Source: JALSRK01 sp964461995 (GTDB taxonomy: Bacteria > Acidobacteriota > Terriglobia > Bryobacterales > Bryobacteraceae). From it: a stretch of 64,000 bases of DNA. Where the stretch lies: NCBI GenBank assembly GCA_964461995.1, contig CAYWXL010000016.1, positions 14,703 through 78,702 on the forward strand, in the 5' to 3' direction. The notes under the pieces were generated by a model. The model was not told the DNA's origin and did not search any database. It saw nothing but the letters and a program-made list of their open reading frames with translations. Below, piece after piece: positions 8,156 through 17,400 of this stretch (positions are counted from its first letter, which is position 1; every line of letters begins with the position of its first letter). The position numbers and the translations under genes are program-made.

Positions 8156-10922
8156 GGTACTCTCCGATGGCTTCCCGGGTCCGGTCGCGCAGGGCAAGCA
8201 GGTCGCCCGGTCCACCGGTCTCCAAAGCCTCCCGGATGACGATCATCGTGGCCCGGCGGGCCCGCACCCGCTCGGGTCCTGGCTGTTGCGCGGTACGCTG
8301 GCGGATCGAGACGGGGTGCAAGGGGGCCCCCATCTCGAGGGCGGCGCGGAAAGGATCGATCCGATACCGGGAGCGGGAAACGGCCTCTCCGACCCGGCTG
8401 TCCGGGAAGCAGACCACGAGGCGGTCGGCCTCCAGCGCCTTTCGCACCCGGGCGCGGACGTGGCCCGCCACCGGGACAGCCGAACCCTCGTCTGTTCCCA
8501 GAACGAGCGGCTCCAGGAGCCAGGCGAGAGTGCGCGGCAACCCCAGCAGGGCGGCCCGGTCGGCGAACCGCACGGGTCCGGGCAGGGCCGCCGCCACCGC
8601 GAGCGGATCGAAGAGCCCCGAGCGATTGGCGACCAGGACAGCGGAACATCCTGCTTCGAGCAGTTCCGCTCCCTGGAGGGAGAAGCGCTGGGCGTGCAGC
8701 CAAAGGATGGCCCGGCACGCCGGAGGGATCCAGCGCACCTGTCGGGTGACTCGCACCGCCACCCCGACGGCCAGCGCCGCCGCAGCCCCGATCGCGTTCG
8801 TCAACTGGCGCCCCACGGCCACCCGCGTGCGGTGCACAGCGAGAACGGCCAGCGATCCGATGTTCTCCCACCGCAACCGGAGGATCTGAAGCCAGGGCGG
8901 GCGGTTATAGGTCCGCAACCGGCCCCGCTGATAAAGGGAGCGGATCTCGTTGCGACGGATCTTGCCGTTGGGAGTACGGGGCAAGCAACCGGGCGCGACA
9001 AGCTGGATGCGGTCCGGCGGCATCCCCAAGTAGGAGTCCACCACGCGGGTGATTTCCGCCTCGATGCGCCGGAAGTCCTCCTGCGTGTTGGCTCCCGTCT
9101 CGGCGACGACGACCAGCAGCTCGGCCCCGGCGACGCCGTCTGGAACCCCGAACGCCACGGCCGAACCCGGCACGACGCCGGGGACGCTCCCTAACGCCGC
9201 CTCGACGTGCAGCGGGTTCATCACGCGCCCCGCTTTGACGATCGCCTCCTTACTCCGCCCGGTGAAAAAGAACTCGCCGCCGGCGAGGTAACCGTAATCG
9301 CCGCTATCCACCCAGCCGCCTTCCCGGCGGGCGGCGGTGGTGGCCGCTGGATCCCGGTAGTAGCCCTTCATCGTCGTCGCGCCGCGGAACAGCAAGCGGC
9401 CGACGGTGCGCTCGGGCACTTCCCCGCCCTGCTCGTCTACGAGCCGGATCTCCTGGCCCGGGATCGGACGGCCGTTGGCAAAGAAGCAGAGTGCGGTGGG
9501 GTCGCCGGGCGCGGCGGGCACGGCCCGGCCCTCGGTTTCAAACTCCTTGCGCCGGATCCGGTCGCGCACTGGCAAACGGCCGACCGGGGGCATGGTCAGC
9601 GCAACGCTTGCCTCGGCGAGCCCGTAGCAGGGCAGAAACGCTTCGGCCCGGAAACCGTAAGGCGCGAACCGCTCCGTGAAGCGGTCCACCGTGGAGGGCA
9701 GCACGGGCTCGCCCGCGTTCACTGCGACGCGCCACGAACTCAAGTCGAGGCCTTCCAGCTTCCAAGCTGGAATGCGGCGGGTGCACAGCTCATAGGCGAA
9801 GTTGGGACCGGCCGATAAGGTTCCGCGCGATTCGTGGAGCGCCCACAGCCACCGCTCCGGCGCCTGCAGAAACTCCAGCGGGGAAAAGACGGTCAGCGGA
9901 ACACTGTAGTAGAGGCTGAACAGCCAACAGCCGATCAGCCCGAGATCACTGTAAAGGGGCAGCCAGCTTACCAGCGCGTCGCCCGGGCGCACCTCGACGG
10001 CGGCGCCGATTCCCCGGATGTTGTTCAGAACGTTGGCGTGGGTCAGGGCCACGGGCTTGGGATCTCCCGTGGAGCCCGAGGTGAACTGCAGCACGGCCAG
10101 CTCCGGCAACCGCACGGAGCCGAACCCGAGCCTACCGCGGGCCCGCCGGAGTTGCTTCATCGTGGTCACCTCGACGAGCGAGGGGACCATGACCCGCAAA
10201 AGCTGCACCACACCCCGCACCTCGGGGAACGCGATGAGATACCGGACGCCCGCCCGCCGCAGCACCACTACCTGGCGGCGCACGTAGTCCTCGATCCGGT
10301 CCGGCCGGGTAGGGGGATACACGGGCACCGGCACGCCGCCGGCGAACATCACACCGAAGAACGCCGCGAAGAAGTCCGCTGAAGTCGGCAACATCACCGC
10401 CACCGTCTCCGCCGGGCGGAGTCCGAGATCCGCCAGGCCTGCGGCGATGAGGGAAGCCTGCTCGTAGAGCGAGCCGTAAGTGATGGCTTCGCCGCGGCGG
10501 CCTTCCAGGACGTGCAAGTGCACGCGCCCCGGGTCGGTCTCCGCGTGGAGCGTCAGCACTTCCGCCAAGGTCGCCGCGCCGGTGGGCTCGCTAAGGGACT
10601 CTTCGGGAGGCGGAGGGATTCGATAGCGGGTGTCCGAAGCGGCCCGACGGCTGCTGTCCAGAATCGCCTTCACCCAGCCAGCCGGAGTTTCCGCCTCCTC
10701 CACCAGGTTGGCCGGCAAGGTGACCTCGAAAGCTGCCTCGCAGCGCACCAGAAACTCGGCTAGATCGGACGCGGCCAGTCCGAGCTCCCGCTGGAGATTC
10801 GTCTTCAGACGCAACCCGCCCGAGGGCTCCGCCCTGCCGCGCTCGGCAAGCCACCCTCGCAGCAGTTCAAGAAGCTGCCGCTCGACAGAGCCTGCTTGCA
10901 GTTGCGTGGTTGGACCCGACAT
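8148..10922 (-). CDS. ACP-like / fatty acyl-AMP ligase / PlsC-like acyltransferase fusion
   Basis: This 924-residue protein has three parts. Residues about 10-95 are ACP-like (LGLAASDLAEFLVR), but Ala51 occupies the position of the phosphopantetheine Ser. Residues about 115-690 form an AMP-forming ligase of the FAAL type: FTSGSTGDPK at 280-289, FLPCYGLAEASVALT, VDSGDYGYL, GRSKEAIVKAGR and the C-terminal NGKIRRNEI. Residues about 740-915 resemble the PlsC acyltransferase fold, with NRSGLFD at 766-772 and FPDSRVGE. There the usual HX4D motif reads RX4D. It should activate a long-chain acid as acyl-adenylate and hand it on. The next step could be the upstream acyl reductase or PlsY. Confidence 0.85.
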   Translation of the reverse strand: MSGPTTQLQAGSVERQLLELLRGWLAERGRAEPSGGLRLKTNLQRELGLAASDLAEFLVRCEAAFEVTLPANLVEEAETPAGWVKAILDSSRRAASDTRYRIPPPPEESLSEPTGAATLAEVLTLHAETDPGRVHLHVLEGRRGEAITYGSLYEQASLIAAGLADLGLRPAETVAVMLPTSADFFAAFFGVMFAGGVPVPVYPPTRPDRIEDYVRRQVVVLRRAGVRYLIAFPEVRGVVQLLRVMVPSLVEVTTMKQLRRARGRLGFGSVRLPELAVLQFTSGSTGDPKPVALTHANVLNNIRGIGAAVEVRPGDALVSWLPLYSDLGLIGCWLFSLYYSVPLTVFSPLEFLQAPERWLWALHESRGTLSAGPNFAYELCTRRIPAWKLEGLDLSSWRVAVNAGEPVLPSTVDRFTERFAPYGFRAEAFLPCYGLAEASVALTMPPVGRLPVRDRIRRKEFETEGRAVPAAPGDPTALCFFANGRPIPGQEIRLVDEQGGEVPERTVGRLLFRGATTMKGYYRDPAATTAARREGGWVDSGDYGYLAGGEFFFTGRSKEAIVKAGRVMNPLHVEAALGSVPGVVPGSAVAFGVPDGVAGAELLVVVAETGANTQEDFRRIEAEITRVVDSYLGMPPDRIQLVAPGCLPRTPNGKIRRNEIRSLYQRGRLRTYNRPPWLQILRLRWENIGSLAVLAVHRTRVAVGRQLTNAIGAAAALAVGVAVRVTRQVRWIPPACRAILWLHAQRFSLQGAELLEAGCSAVLVANRSGLFDPLAVAAALPGPVRFADRAALLGLPRTLAWLLEPLVLGTDEGSAVPVAGHVRARVRKALEADRLVVCFPDSRVGEAVSRSRYRIDPFRAALEMGAPLHPVSIRQRTAQQPGPERVRARRATMIVIREALETGGPGDLLALRDRTREAIGEYHA

Positions 10923-10932
10923 ATGGTCAACT

Positions 10933-12462
10933 TCAAATCCCGAGCGAGGACTCAGCCTGCACCCATCTCCTCACACCGGCCACTTCACGATTGATCCAGT
11001 AGTCCCGCCAATCGATCTGCTCCGGATTCCAGGGTAGCCTCTTGCGGTCCTCGTCTGTCAGGCGCCGGCGGGCGGCCCGGATGTTCTCGGTCTCGAAAAT
11101 GAACCGGTTGTCGTGCATGAACGGCCGGTAGAGGTCAAGGGCCTGGTCACGGACCATGACGCGAAGTCCGGTCTGCCGCAGTCGCGTAGCCAGCCGGCGG
11201 ACACTCTGGACTCCCGGTAATCCGGCGCGCTCCATGAGCCGGCGCGTGCCGGTTGCCCACTGCTGCAGGCGCGTGAGCGCCTTCTGCTGGAGCTGGCCCC
11301 GTCGATGAGCCTCTTCCGGCGAGAGCACGCGTACACCCAGGGGAGGCGTAGGAATCCAAAATCCGCCGTCTCGTGAGCGCCGCTGCCGCCGGTATTCCCG
11401 ATAGAGCAGACGGATCAGCTCGCCGTAGTAAATGGGATTCACGTCCGCCGTAGAAACATGGTAAACCTGCTCAGCGCAACCGTTCAGCAGCATGACCCCG
11501 GCGATCAGGATCGCCGAAACGGCGAGATCCACAGGTACGACCTCCATGGGAGCGTCCTCGCGCACCGCCCAGTGGCGCAAGCCGCTCATAGCCATCATCA
11601 CCAGAGGCGCCGCCGTCCGTCCTCCTTCTACCCAGCCGGGAAAGGGAAACTCCAGCGCTGCCTCGACGATGGCCGGCCGCACGATGGAGTACTCGAGGTC
11701 CTCTTCAGCGGCGATCAACTGTTCACCCAGACTCTTCGTGTAGGTGTACGTGTTGGTCCAGCCCCACTGGTAAGCGCGCTGCAAGCCCAGGTCAATCAGT
11801 TTCTGCTGGACCTCCCGCGGGCGGCGGTCGCCGCGGCGGATCCCCGCGCTGCGGTAGATCTCGGCGATCCGCTCGCGCATGTAGCGGATCTCACGGTCGT
11901 GGCGAAATCCCTGGTCCCGCGGCCCTTTGCGGCGCGGGTAGAAGCCCAGGATCGGCTCAGACTCCTCGACGAGGCCGTCCACTTCTCCACACACGAAGCA
12001 GGTCGAGACATGAAGCAGCTTCGCTCCAAGACGCCGCGTGAGGCTGATGACGTGCTCGACGCCGTCCACGTTCGTGGCGAACGAGTCGTCCACCGGCGGG
12101 AAGAAATCCACCAGACCCGCGCAGTTGATGACCATGCCGACGCGGCCGGCGAGGTTTTCCACAGCCTCCCCCGCGAGGCCGCAATCCGGTTCGCCAAGAT
12201 CGCCAGCGTGGACCGTGATCCGCTCCCGCAGCCGCTGACGGTCGAAACGGTCCAGGACGGCCTCGAGCGGCGGCGATGCCAGGACCTCGCGTTCGAAACG
12301 CCGCCCTGGGGTGAGCTTCCGCTTGGGCCGCATTACGACGTGCACGTGGCGGAAATCCGGGAAGCGGTCGAGGAGCAACGCGAGAAGAACCTTGCCGAGA
12401 AAGCCGTTGGCCCCGATCAGCAGGATCTCATGCCGGCCAAGAGTGTCACGGGCGTCAATCAA
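10933..12462 (-). CDS. Fatty acyl-CoA/acyl-thioester reductase (NAD-binding_4, male-sterility family)
   Basis: This 509-residue reductase begins ILLIGANGFLGKVLLALLL (GxxGxxG NAD(P)H site). It has the block VVMRPKRKLTPGRRFEREVL, VINCAGLVDFF, LLHVSTCFVCG and the active-site YTYTKSLGEQ (YxxxK). These are typical of eukaryotic-type fatty acyl-CoA reductases that make fatty aldehydes or alcohols. The start is a TTG at 12462, 11 bases after AAGGAG; no in-frame ATG precedes the fold. It is the first gene of the lipid operon, ten bases before the ligase. A fatty alcohol product is the kind of precursor needed for ether lipids or wax esters. Confidence 0.85.
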   Translation of the reverse strand: MIDARDTLGRHEILLIGANGFLGKVLLALLLDRFPDFRHVHVVMRPKRKLTPGRRFEREVLASPPLEAVLDRFDRQRLRERITVHAGDLGEPDCGLAGEAVENLAGRVGMVINCAGLVDFFPPVDDSFATNVDGVEHVISLTRRLGAKLLHVSTCFVCGEVDGLVEESEPILGFYPRRKGPRDQGFRHDREIRYMRERIAEIYRSAGIRRGDRRPREVQQKLIDLGLQRAYQWGWTNTYTYTKSLGEQLIAAEEDLEYSIVRPAIVEAALEFPFPGWVEGGRTAAPLVMMAMSGLRHWAVREDAPMEVVPVDLAVSAILIAGVMLLNGCAEQVYHVSTADVNPIYYGELIRLLYREYRRQRRSRDGGFWIPTPPLGVRVLSPEEAHRRGQLQQKALTRLQQWATGTRRLMERAGLPGVQSVRRLATRLRQTGLRVMVRDQALDLYRPFMHDNRFIFETENIRAARRRLTDEDRKRLPWNPEQIDWRDYWINREVAGVRRWVQAESSLGI

Positions 12463-12658
12463 CTTGTGGACTGCTCCTTTGCCGGTGCCAGAGAGTGACT
12501 GGCAAACGCCACAGTCACAATAAGAAAGCCTAACAACCGCGGGTCCGGCTTTTCAAGACGCCGCAGGGCCGCCGCTGCCTGTTCCAGCCACGCAGGCGGG
12601 CCGCCCGCAAGTACGGCGGCAGGCGTTCCTGCGGCCTGGGCGGTGAGTGCCCGATCCT

Positions 12659-14446
12659 TTATGGCGCGTCCTTTACGCAGCGGAAACCGATATCGGGGCC
12701 CCGGAAGCGGGCCGGTACGGCGCCCCACTCGTAAGCAACGTTCCTCGGCAACGGCTGCACGTAGGAGCCGCCGCGGATCGTATACCACGGCTCGTCGCGG
12801 CTGGGCGGCGGGCGGAGAAGCTCGGCGAAGATCTTCAGGGCCTGGGCGCTGGGGGTGACCGGCTCGGCCACGAACTCCCAGACGTTGCCGGCCATCTGCA
12901 GCACGCCGTAAGGGCTGGCTCCGATGGCAAAGGAGGCGGCGGGCATCAGCTCCGGCTCGCTCAGGCCTGGGTTGTCGGCCACGTTGGCGCGGGTCGGATC
13001 GTGCTCGGAGCCCCAGGGATAGAGGCGGCCGTCGGCGCCCCGGGCGGCCTTCTCCCACTCCCGGGCGTTCGGCAGCCGCTTGCCCGCCCATTGGGCGAAG
13101 GCCTGGGCCTCTTCGAAGGTGATGTTCACCACCGGCAGGTCCGGGCGGTCCTCGGGAAAGCCTTCCGGCAGCGGGCGGTTCACGGCGTCGCAATACGCCT
13201 TCCAGGCCGCGTTGGTCACTTCCGTCCGGTCGATGTAGTAGGCGGGCAGGCTCTCGGGCTGGGCGTCGGGGCCGAAGAGGAACTCGCCCGCCGGGATGAG
13301 GATCATCTCCCCGGTCGGCGTGGCGATCGTGCCGGCCAGCTCGGGTTTCGGAGGCACGATCGGCTTTTCTTCGATGGTCGGCGCGGTCGGCCGCAGCAGC
13401 AGGAACAGGATGACGGCAACGGCCAAGGCCCCGGCGCCGATTACGGGAAAGAGCCACTTCGGGCGGCCGCGGGGAGGCCCCGGCGGCGCTTCGGGCGGGG
13501 GAGCGGCCGGCGCAGCAGCGGGGCCCGTCTCCTGGATTCCAGCAGGCGGGGGAGCCGCCTGCGTGGGCAGCGAAGCAGGGGCCGGCCCTGCCTGCGCCCC
13601 GGCCGCAGCTCCGGCGCCGCCCAGGCCCGCCAGCGCCTGCTCGAGAACGGCACAGACCTCCGACATCGACTCCGGCCGCCCCGCCGGATCCTTTGCCGTG
13701 CAGCGCTCGATCAGGGCGCACACCGAGTCCGGAACGCCCTGGGCCCGCAGCGGGGCCAGATCCACCGGCTCGTTGAGGATCTTGTAGAAGAGCTGCTCGA
13801 TTTTCTCGCCCTGGTACGGCTTGGTTCCCGCCAGCAGCTCGTAGAGCAGGATGCCGTAGGCGTAGATGTCGGTCCTCACGGTGACCGACTCGCCGCAGAC
13901 CTGCTCCGGGGCCATGTAGTAAGGCGTGCCGAGGGTGAAGCCGGTCCGCGTCAGGCTCATCTCCGGACGTTTGGCGATGCCGAAGTCGATGAGCCGCACC
14001 CGCCCGTTCGTATCCACGTGGATGTTCTCGGGCTTGATGTCGCGGTGGATGATGTCGTGGCGGTGGATGTACTCGAGCGCCCGGGCCGCTTCGAGGGCGA
14101 TCTGGAGGCGCCGGGCGAGGTTGCCGGCGGACCCGGTGCGGATCGCCTCGGCCAGGTCCTGGCCCTCGAGGTACTCCATCACCATGTAGGGGGCGCCGTC
14201 CTCTTCGCCGAAGTCGTAGACGCGGATCACGTTGTCGTGGGTCAGGCCACCGGCGGTCTGGGCCTCGCGCAGAAACCGGGCCTTCGAATCCGGGTCGCGG
14301 GCGGCGTCCGGCTTGAGCACCTTGACGACGACGATGCGGCTCATCACCGTGTCCCAGGCCTTGTAGACGCGGGCCATGCCGCCTCCGAGGTATTCCCGGA
14401 GCTCGTATTTGCCGATGCGTTTGGGCTCGTCCATGGGCGGCATCAT
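12659..14446 (-). CDS. T6SS-linked transmembrane Ser/Thr protein kinase with C-terminal FGE/SUMF1-like domain (PpkA-like)
   Basis: This 595-residue protein has a Hanks-type kinase at residues 10-270: glycine loop LGGGMARVYKA, Lys42, HRDIKPEN with catalytic Asp136, DFG at 154-156, and GTPYYMAPEQ. A Pro/Ala-rich linker (275-330) leads to one membrane segment (331-351). The extracytoplasmic formylglycine-generating-enzyme-like domain spans about 380-594 (GEMILIPAGEFLFG, PVVNITFEEAQAFAQWAGKRLP, IRGGSY, GFRCV). The active-site cysteine pair of true FGE is not present in that domain. It lies ten bases after tssM, matching T6SS loci where a PpkA-type kinase controls firing by threonine phosphorylation. 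Confidence 0.88.
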   Translation of the reverse strand: MMPPMDEPKRIGKYELREYLGGGMARVYKAWDTVMSRIVVVKVLKPDAARDPDSKARFLREAQTAGGLTHDNVIRVYDFGEEDGAPYMVMEYLEGQDLAEAIRTGSAGNLARRLQIALEAARALEYIHRHDIIHRDIKPENIHVDTNGRVRLIDFGIAKRPEMSLTRTGFTLGTPYYMAPEQVCGESVTVRTDIYAYGILLYELLAGTKPYQGEKIEQLFYKILNEPVDLAPLRAQGVPDSVCALIERCTAKDPAGRPESMSEVCAVLEQALAGLGGAGAAAGAQAGPAPASLPTQAAPPPAGIQETGPAAAPAAPPPEAPPGPPRGRPKWLFPVIGAGALAVAVILFLLLRPTAPTIEEKPIVPPKPELAGTIATPTGEMILIPAGEFLFGPDAQPESLPAYYIDRTEVTNAAWKAYCDAVNRPLPEGFPEDRPDLPVVNITFEEAQAFAQWAGKRLPNAREWEKAARGADGRLYPWGSEHDPTRANVADNPGLSEPELMPAASFAIGASPYGVLQMAGNVWEFVAEPVTPSAQALKIFAELLRPPPSRDEPWYTIRGGSYVQPLPRNVAYEWGAVPARFRGPDIGFRCVKDAP

Positions 14447-14456
14447 CAGTCGGCGC

Positions 14457-17400
14457 TCAGCGGGCCACGGTCGAAACGCAGCTCAGGCTGGCCAGAAAGT
14501 CCTTGGAGAAGACCGGCGCCGCGGCCTCCAGATCGAAACGCACGGTCAGCGGCCGCCCGTCGGGCAGCGTCAAAGGCCGTCCGGCGCGCCCCTGCCGCAG
14601 GATCCATTCCAGCTTGTGGACGTTGCCGGCCGTCTGCCACCGGTCCGCGTCGCCAAAGAAGCGGAAGACGGCCCACAAGCCCTGATAGGAAGTGAAGGCC
14701 AGCTCCGGCCCGCCGCCGAACTGCCCGGTGAGCGAGACCCGCTGGTTCCGGTTGCCCGGCCAGACGAAGACGTGCGAGGCCGGCCGGCGGCCGATGGTCA
14801 GGGTCTGGTTCTCGATGGTCAAGCGGATGCGCCGGATCCCCTCAGCCGGGTAGCCGGTGAGCTTGAAGGCCAGCTTCGGCTCGCTGGAACCCGCCGGATA
14901 GAGGGCCTCGGAGAAGACGGCGGCCCGGTTGAAGAAGTTGATGAACGCCGGGTTGATGCGGATCTTGCTGCCCGGCTTCTGGGCGAAGAGGCCGCCCTGG
15001 CGGATCAGATATTCTCTCAGATCCTCCTCGTAGAAGACCCACAAGGCGCCCGTGCCCGGCTGGAAGATGGCCGCCACCTCGGCTAGCGTGGCCTCTTGGG
15101 CGGCGTCCGGCCGGAACGGATACTTGCGCATCAAAGCGCGGAACTGCGAGCACAGCGCCCGCCCCTTGGCGTTCAGCTCGGCCGGCCCGAGGGCGCGCAC
15201 CAGCGCCTCGGCGTAGACGATGGGCCGCTCGAGAAGCTGCTGGACGGTGGGGCCGATCCGGGTCTGCGGATCCACCCGGAAGTTCTGCGCGAGCTGCCGG
15301 GTGGTGACCTTGGCCTGGGCGGCCTGGGCGTTGATCTGGGCGACGAAGGCGTCGCGGTTGGCTCCCGCCCCGGCGGCTTGTTCGACGGCGCTCTGCAGGG
15401 CCAGCAGCGCCTGCATGTAGGCTGAGTTCGAGTCGCCGATGTAGCGGTCCTCACTTTCCGGCGGCACCACGTACTGCACCGGCTGGAACACCTTCTTCAT
15501 GTCCTCGTCCTCGACGGCGGTGTTCCGCGACGCCAGCCACAGGGCCGCCAGCAAGGGCGACTGCGCCCCGGAGAGCACGCCGAGCTTCTGCGCCGCATCC
15601 GGCAGGCTCCGGTAGCGGACTACCCGGGTGTCGCGCAGATATTCCCGCCACTGCTCGATGAACTCTTTGCGGTAGCGTTCGGCGAGCTGGGCGGCGAGTT
15701 GGCCGGGATCGAGCCGGGCGGCGGGCTGCTTGCCCAGCACCCACTCCTCGCCGCCGAAGAAGCGGTCGGCGTTCTTCAAAGCGTCCTGCATGAAGGCCCA
15801 GCCGTTCTTGCTGAAGGCGCCCGGCACCTCACGGTTGTTCACCACCACCGACGCCGAGCCCGGGAACATCCGGTTGAAGTTGATGGAGGGGTTCTGCCGG
15901 GAGGCCTCGGCGATCATGAACTGGTAGACGCGCTCCACGCCGGCGAACTGCGAGAGGTAGCGGCGGCCGCGCTCGATGGCGAGCTGGTCGTTCTCACTGG
16001 CGAAGGGATTCGAATTGAGCAGATCGGCGGCGTAGAAGGCGAATTGCCGTTCGGCCAGGTCACGCCGCTCCTCGTCCACGTCGCGGTGCCGCACCCAGTG
16101 TTCCATCAGCACCGGGGTGAGGAACTCCGGCGAACTCTTGTCCGGGTGCGAGGTGGTGATGAGATACGCCTTGAGAGCATTGTAGATGGGCTGGTACTCG
16201 TCGGTGGGCGAGGGGCGGTCCGGCAGCCGCTGCAAGGTGGCCAGCAGGCTGGCCTGCGTATCGGCGAACAGGAGCTGGTGGAAGCGGCTGTAATAGACGC
16301 GGCGGACGGCGGGGTAGAGGTCGTTGCCGATGTAGAGCCCCCAGCGGAGCCGCCACGGCGGGCCGTCGGCGCGGTACCGGGTGAGCCGCTCCAGTGCCTG
16401 CCGTACCGTCTCCAGCCTCGTCAGGGCATCGGCCGAGGGCAGCGCGCCGGCGGCCGCTTCGGCCTCGCCGATGCCCTGGACGGCCTCCATGACCTCGGTC
16501 TCCAGGCGGCGGTTGCCGAAGAAGGAGACGGTCAGGGCCACCATCCAGAAGACGAGCATCAGGCTGGCGGCGGCCAGCAGGACGCGCCGGATCCGGTTTG
16601 CTTTGACGCTGGCGCCGGCGCCCTCGCTGGAAAGGCCATCAGCGAGCAGAACGTTCTTGAACAGGTGCGAGAGGAAGACCCACTGGGGTTTCTTCCTGGC
16701 CACGGCGGCGCGCCGTCCCTCCATCGCCGCCTGGCGGGCTTCCTCGGCGGTGAAGACCATCGTCGCCGCATCGATCTCGCGCGCGCCGCGACCGGCCTCC
16801 CGCGGGCGTTCCGCGGCAGCCTCGCGCACGATGACAGCGCGCACGCCGGAAAAATAGAAACCGCGAAGGAACGGGCCCGCGCGAAGCTGGCTCGGCCGAC
16901 ACAGATCCACGAGGAACTGGACCAGATTCTGGCGGAGCTTGCGCAGCTCGCGGGGGAACTCGTAAATCCCGGCCCGGGTGTTCTCGTCGCGCTCCCGCAC
17001 CAGCAGGTCCGTGCGGCGGTCGCACAGAGTGTAGATCAAGTCGTCGAAGTACCGATGCAGCAGCCGGGTCTGGCGCTCCGTGTAGATGCCGTCGCCGTCG
17101 GCCGCGTCCGCGGGAACGGTGACCCCGACGACCTGGCCGGTCTCCTCGTCCTGCAGGTTCCGCGCATACTCGGCGAAGAAGGCGATCCGGTCGGCCTTGG
17201 TGAAGAGCACGTAAACCGGGAGGCGAACGCCAAACGTCTGCGAAACCTCTTCCAGCCGGCTCCGGAGCTCCCGGGCGCGGGCCGCGAGGGCGTCGGAGGA
17301 GCCGGCCTGGAGGAACTCCTCGCACGAAACGCAGACCAAGGCGGCGCGGGGCGCGTCCCGCCGGGCGCCGAAGACCGCGCTGAGCGTCCGCGGACGCAGC

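Noticed and set aside
12659..13310. FGE-like domain of the kinase as a sulfatase maturase for the two sulfatases
   Set aside because: The catalytic cysteines of FGE are absent and the domain is predicted to be outside the membrane on a kinase.
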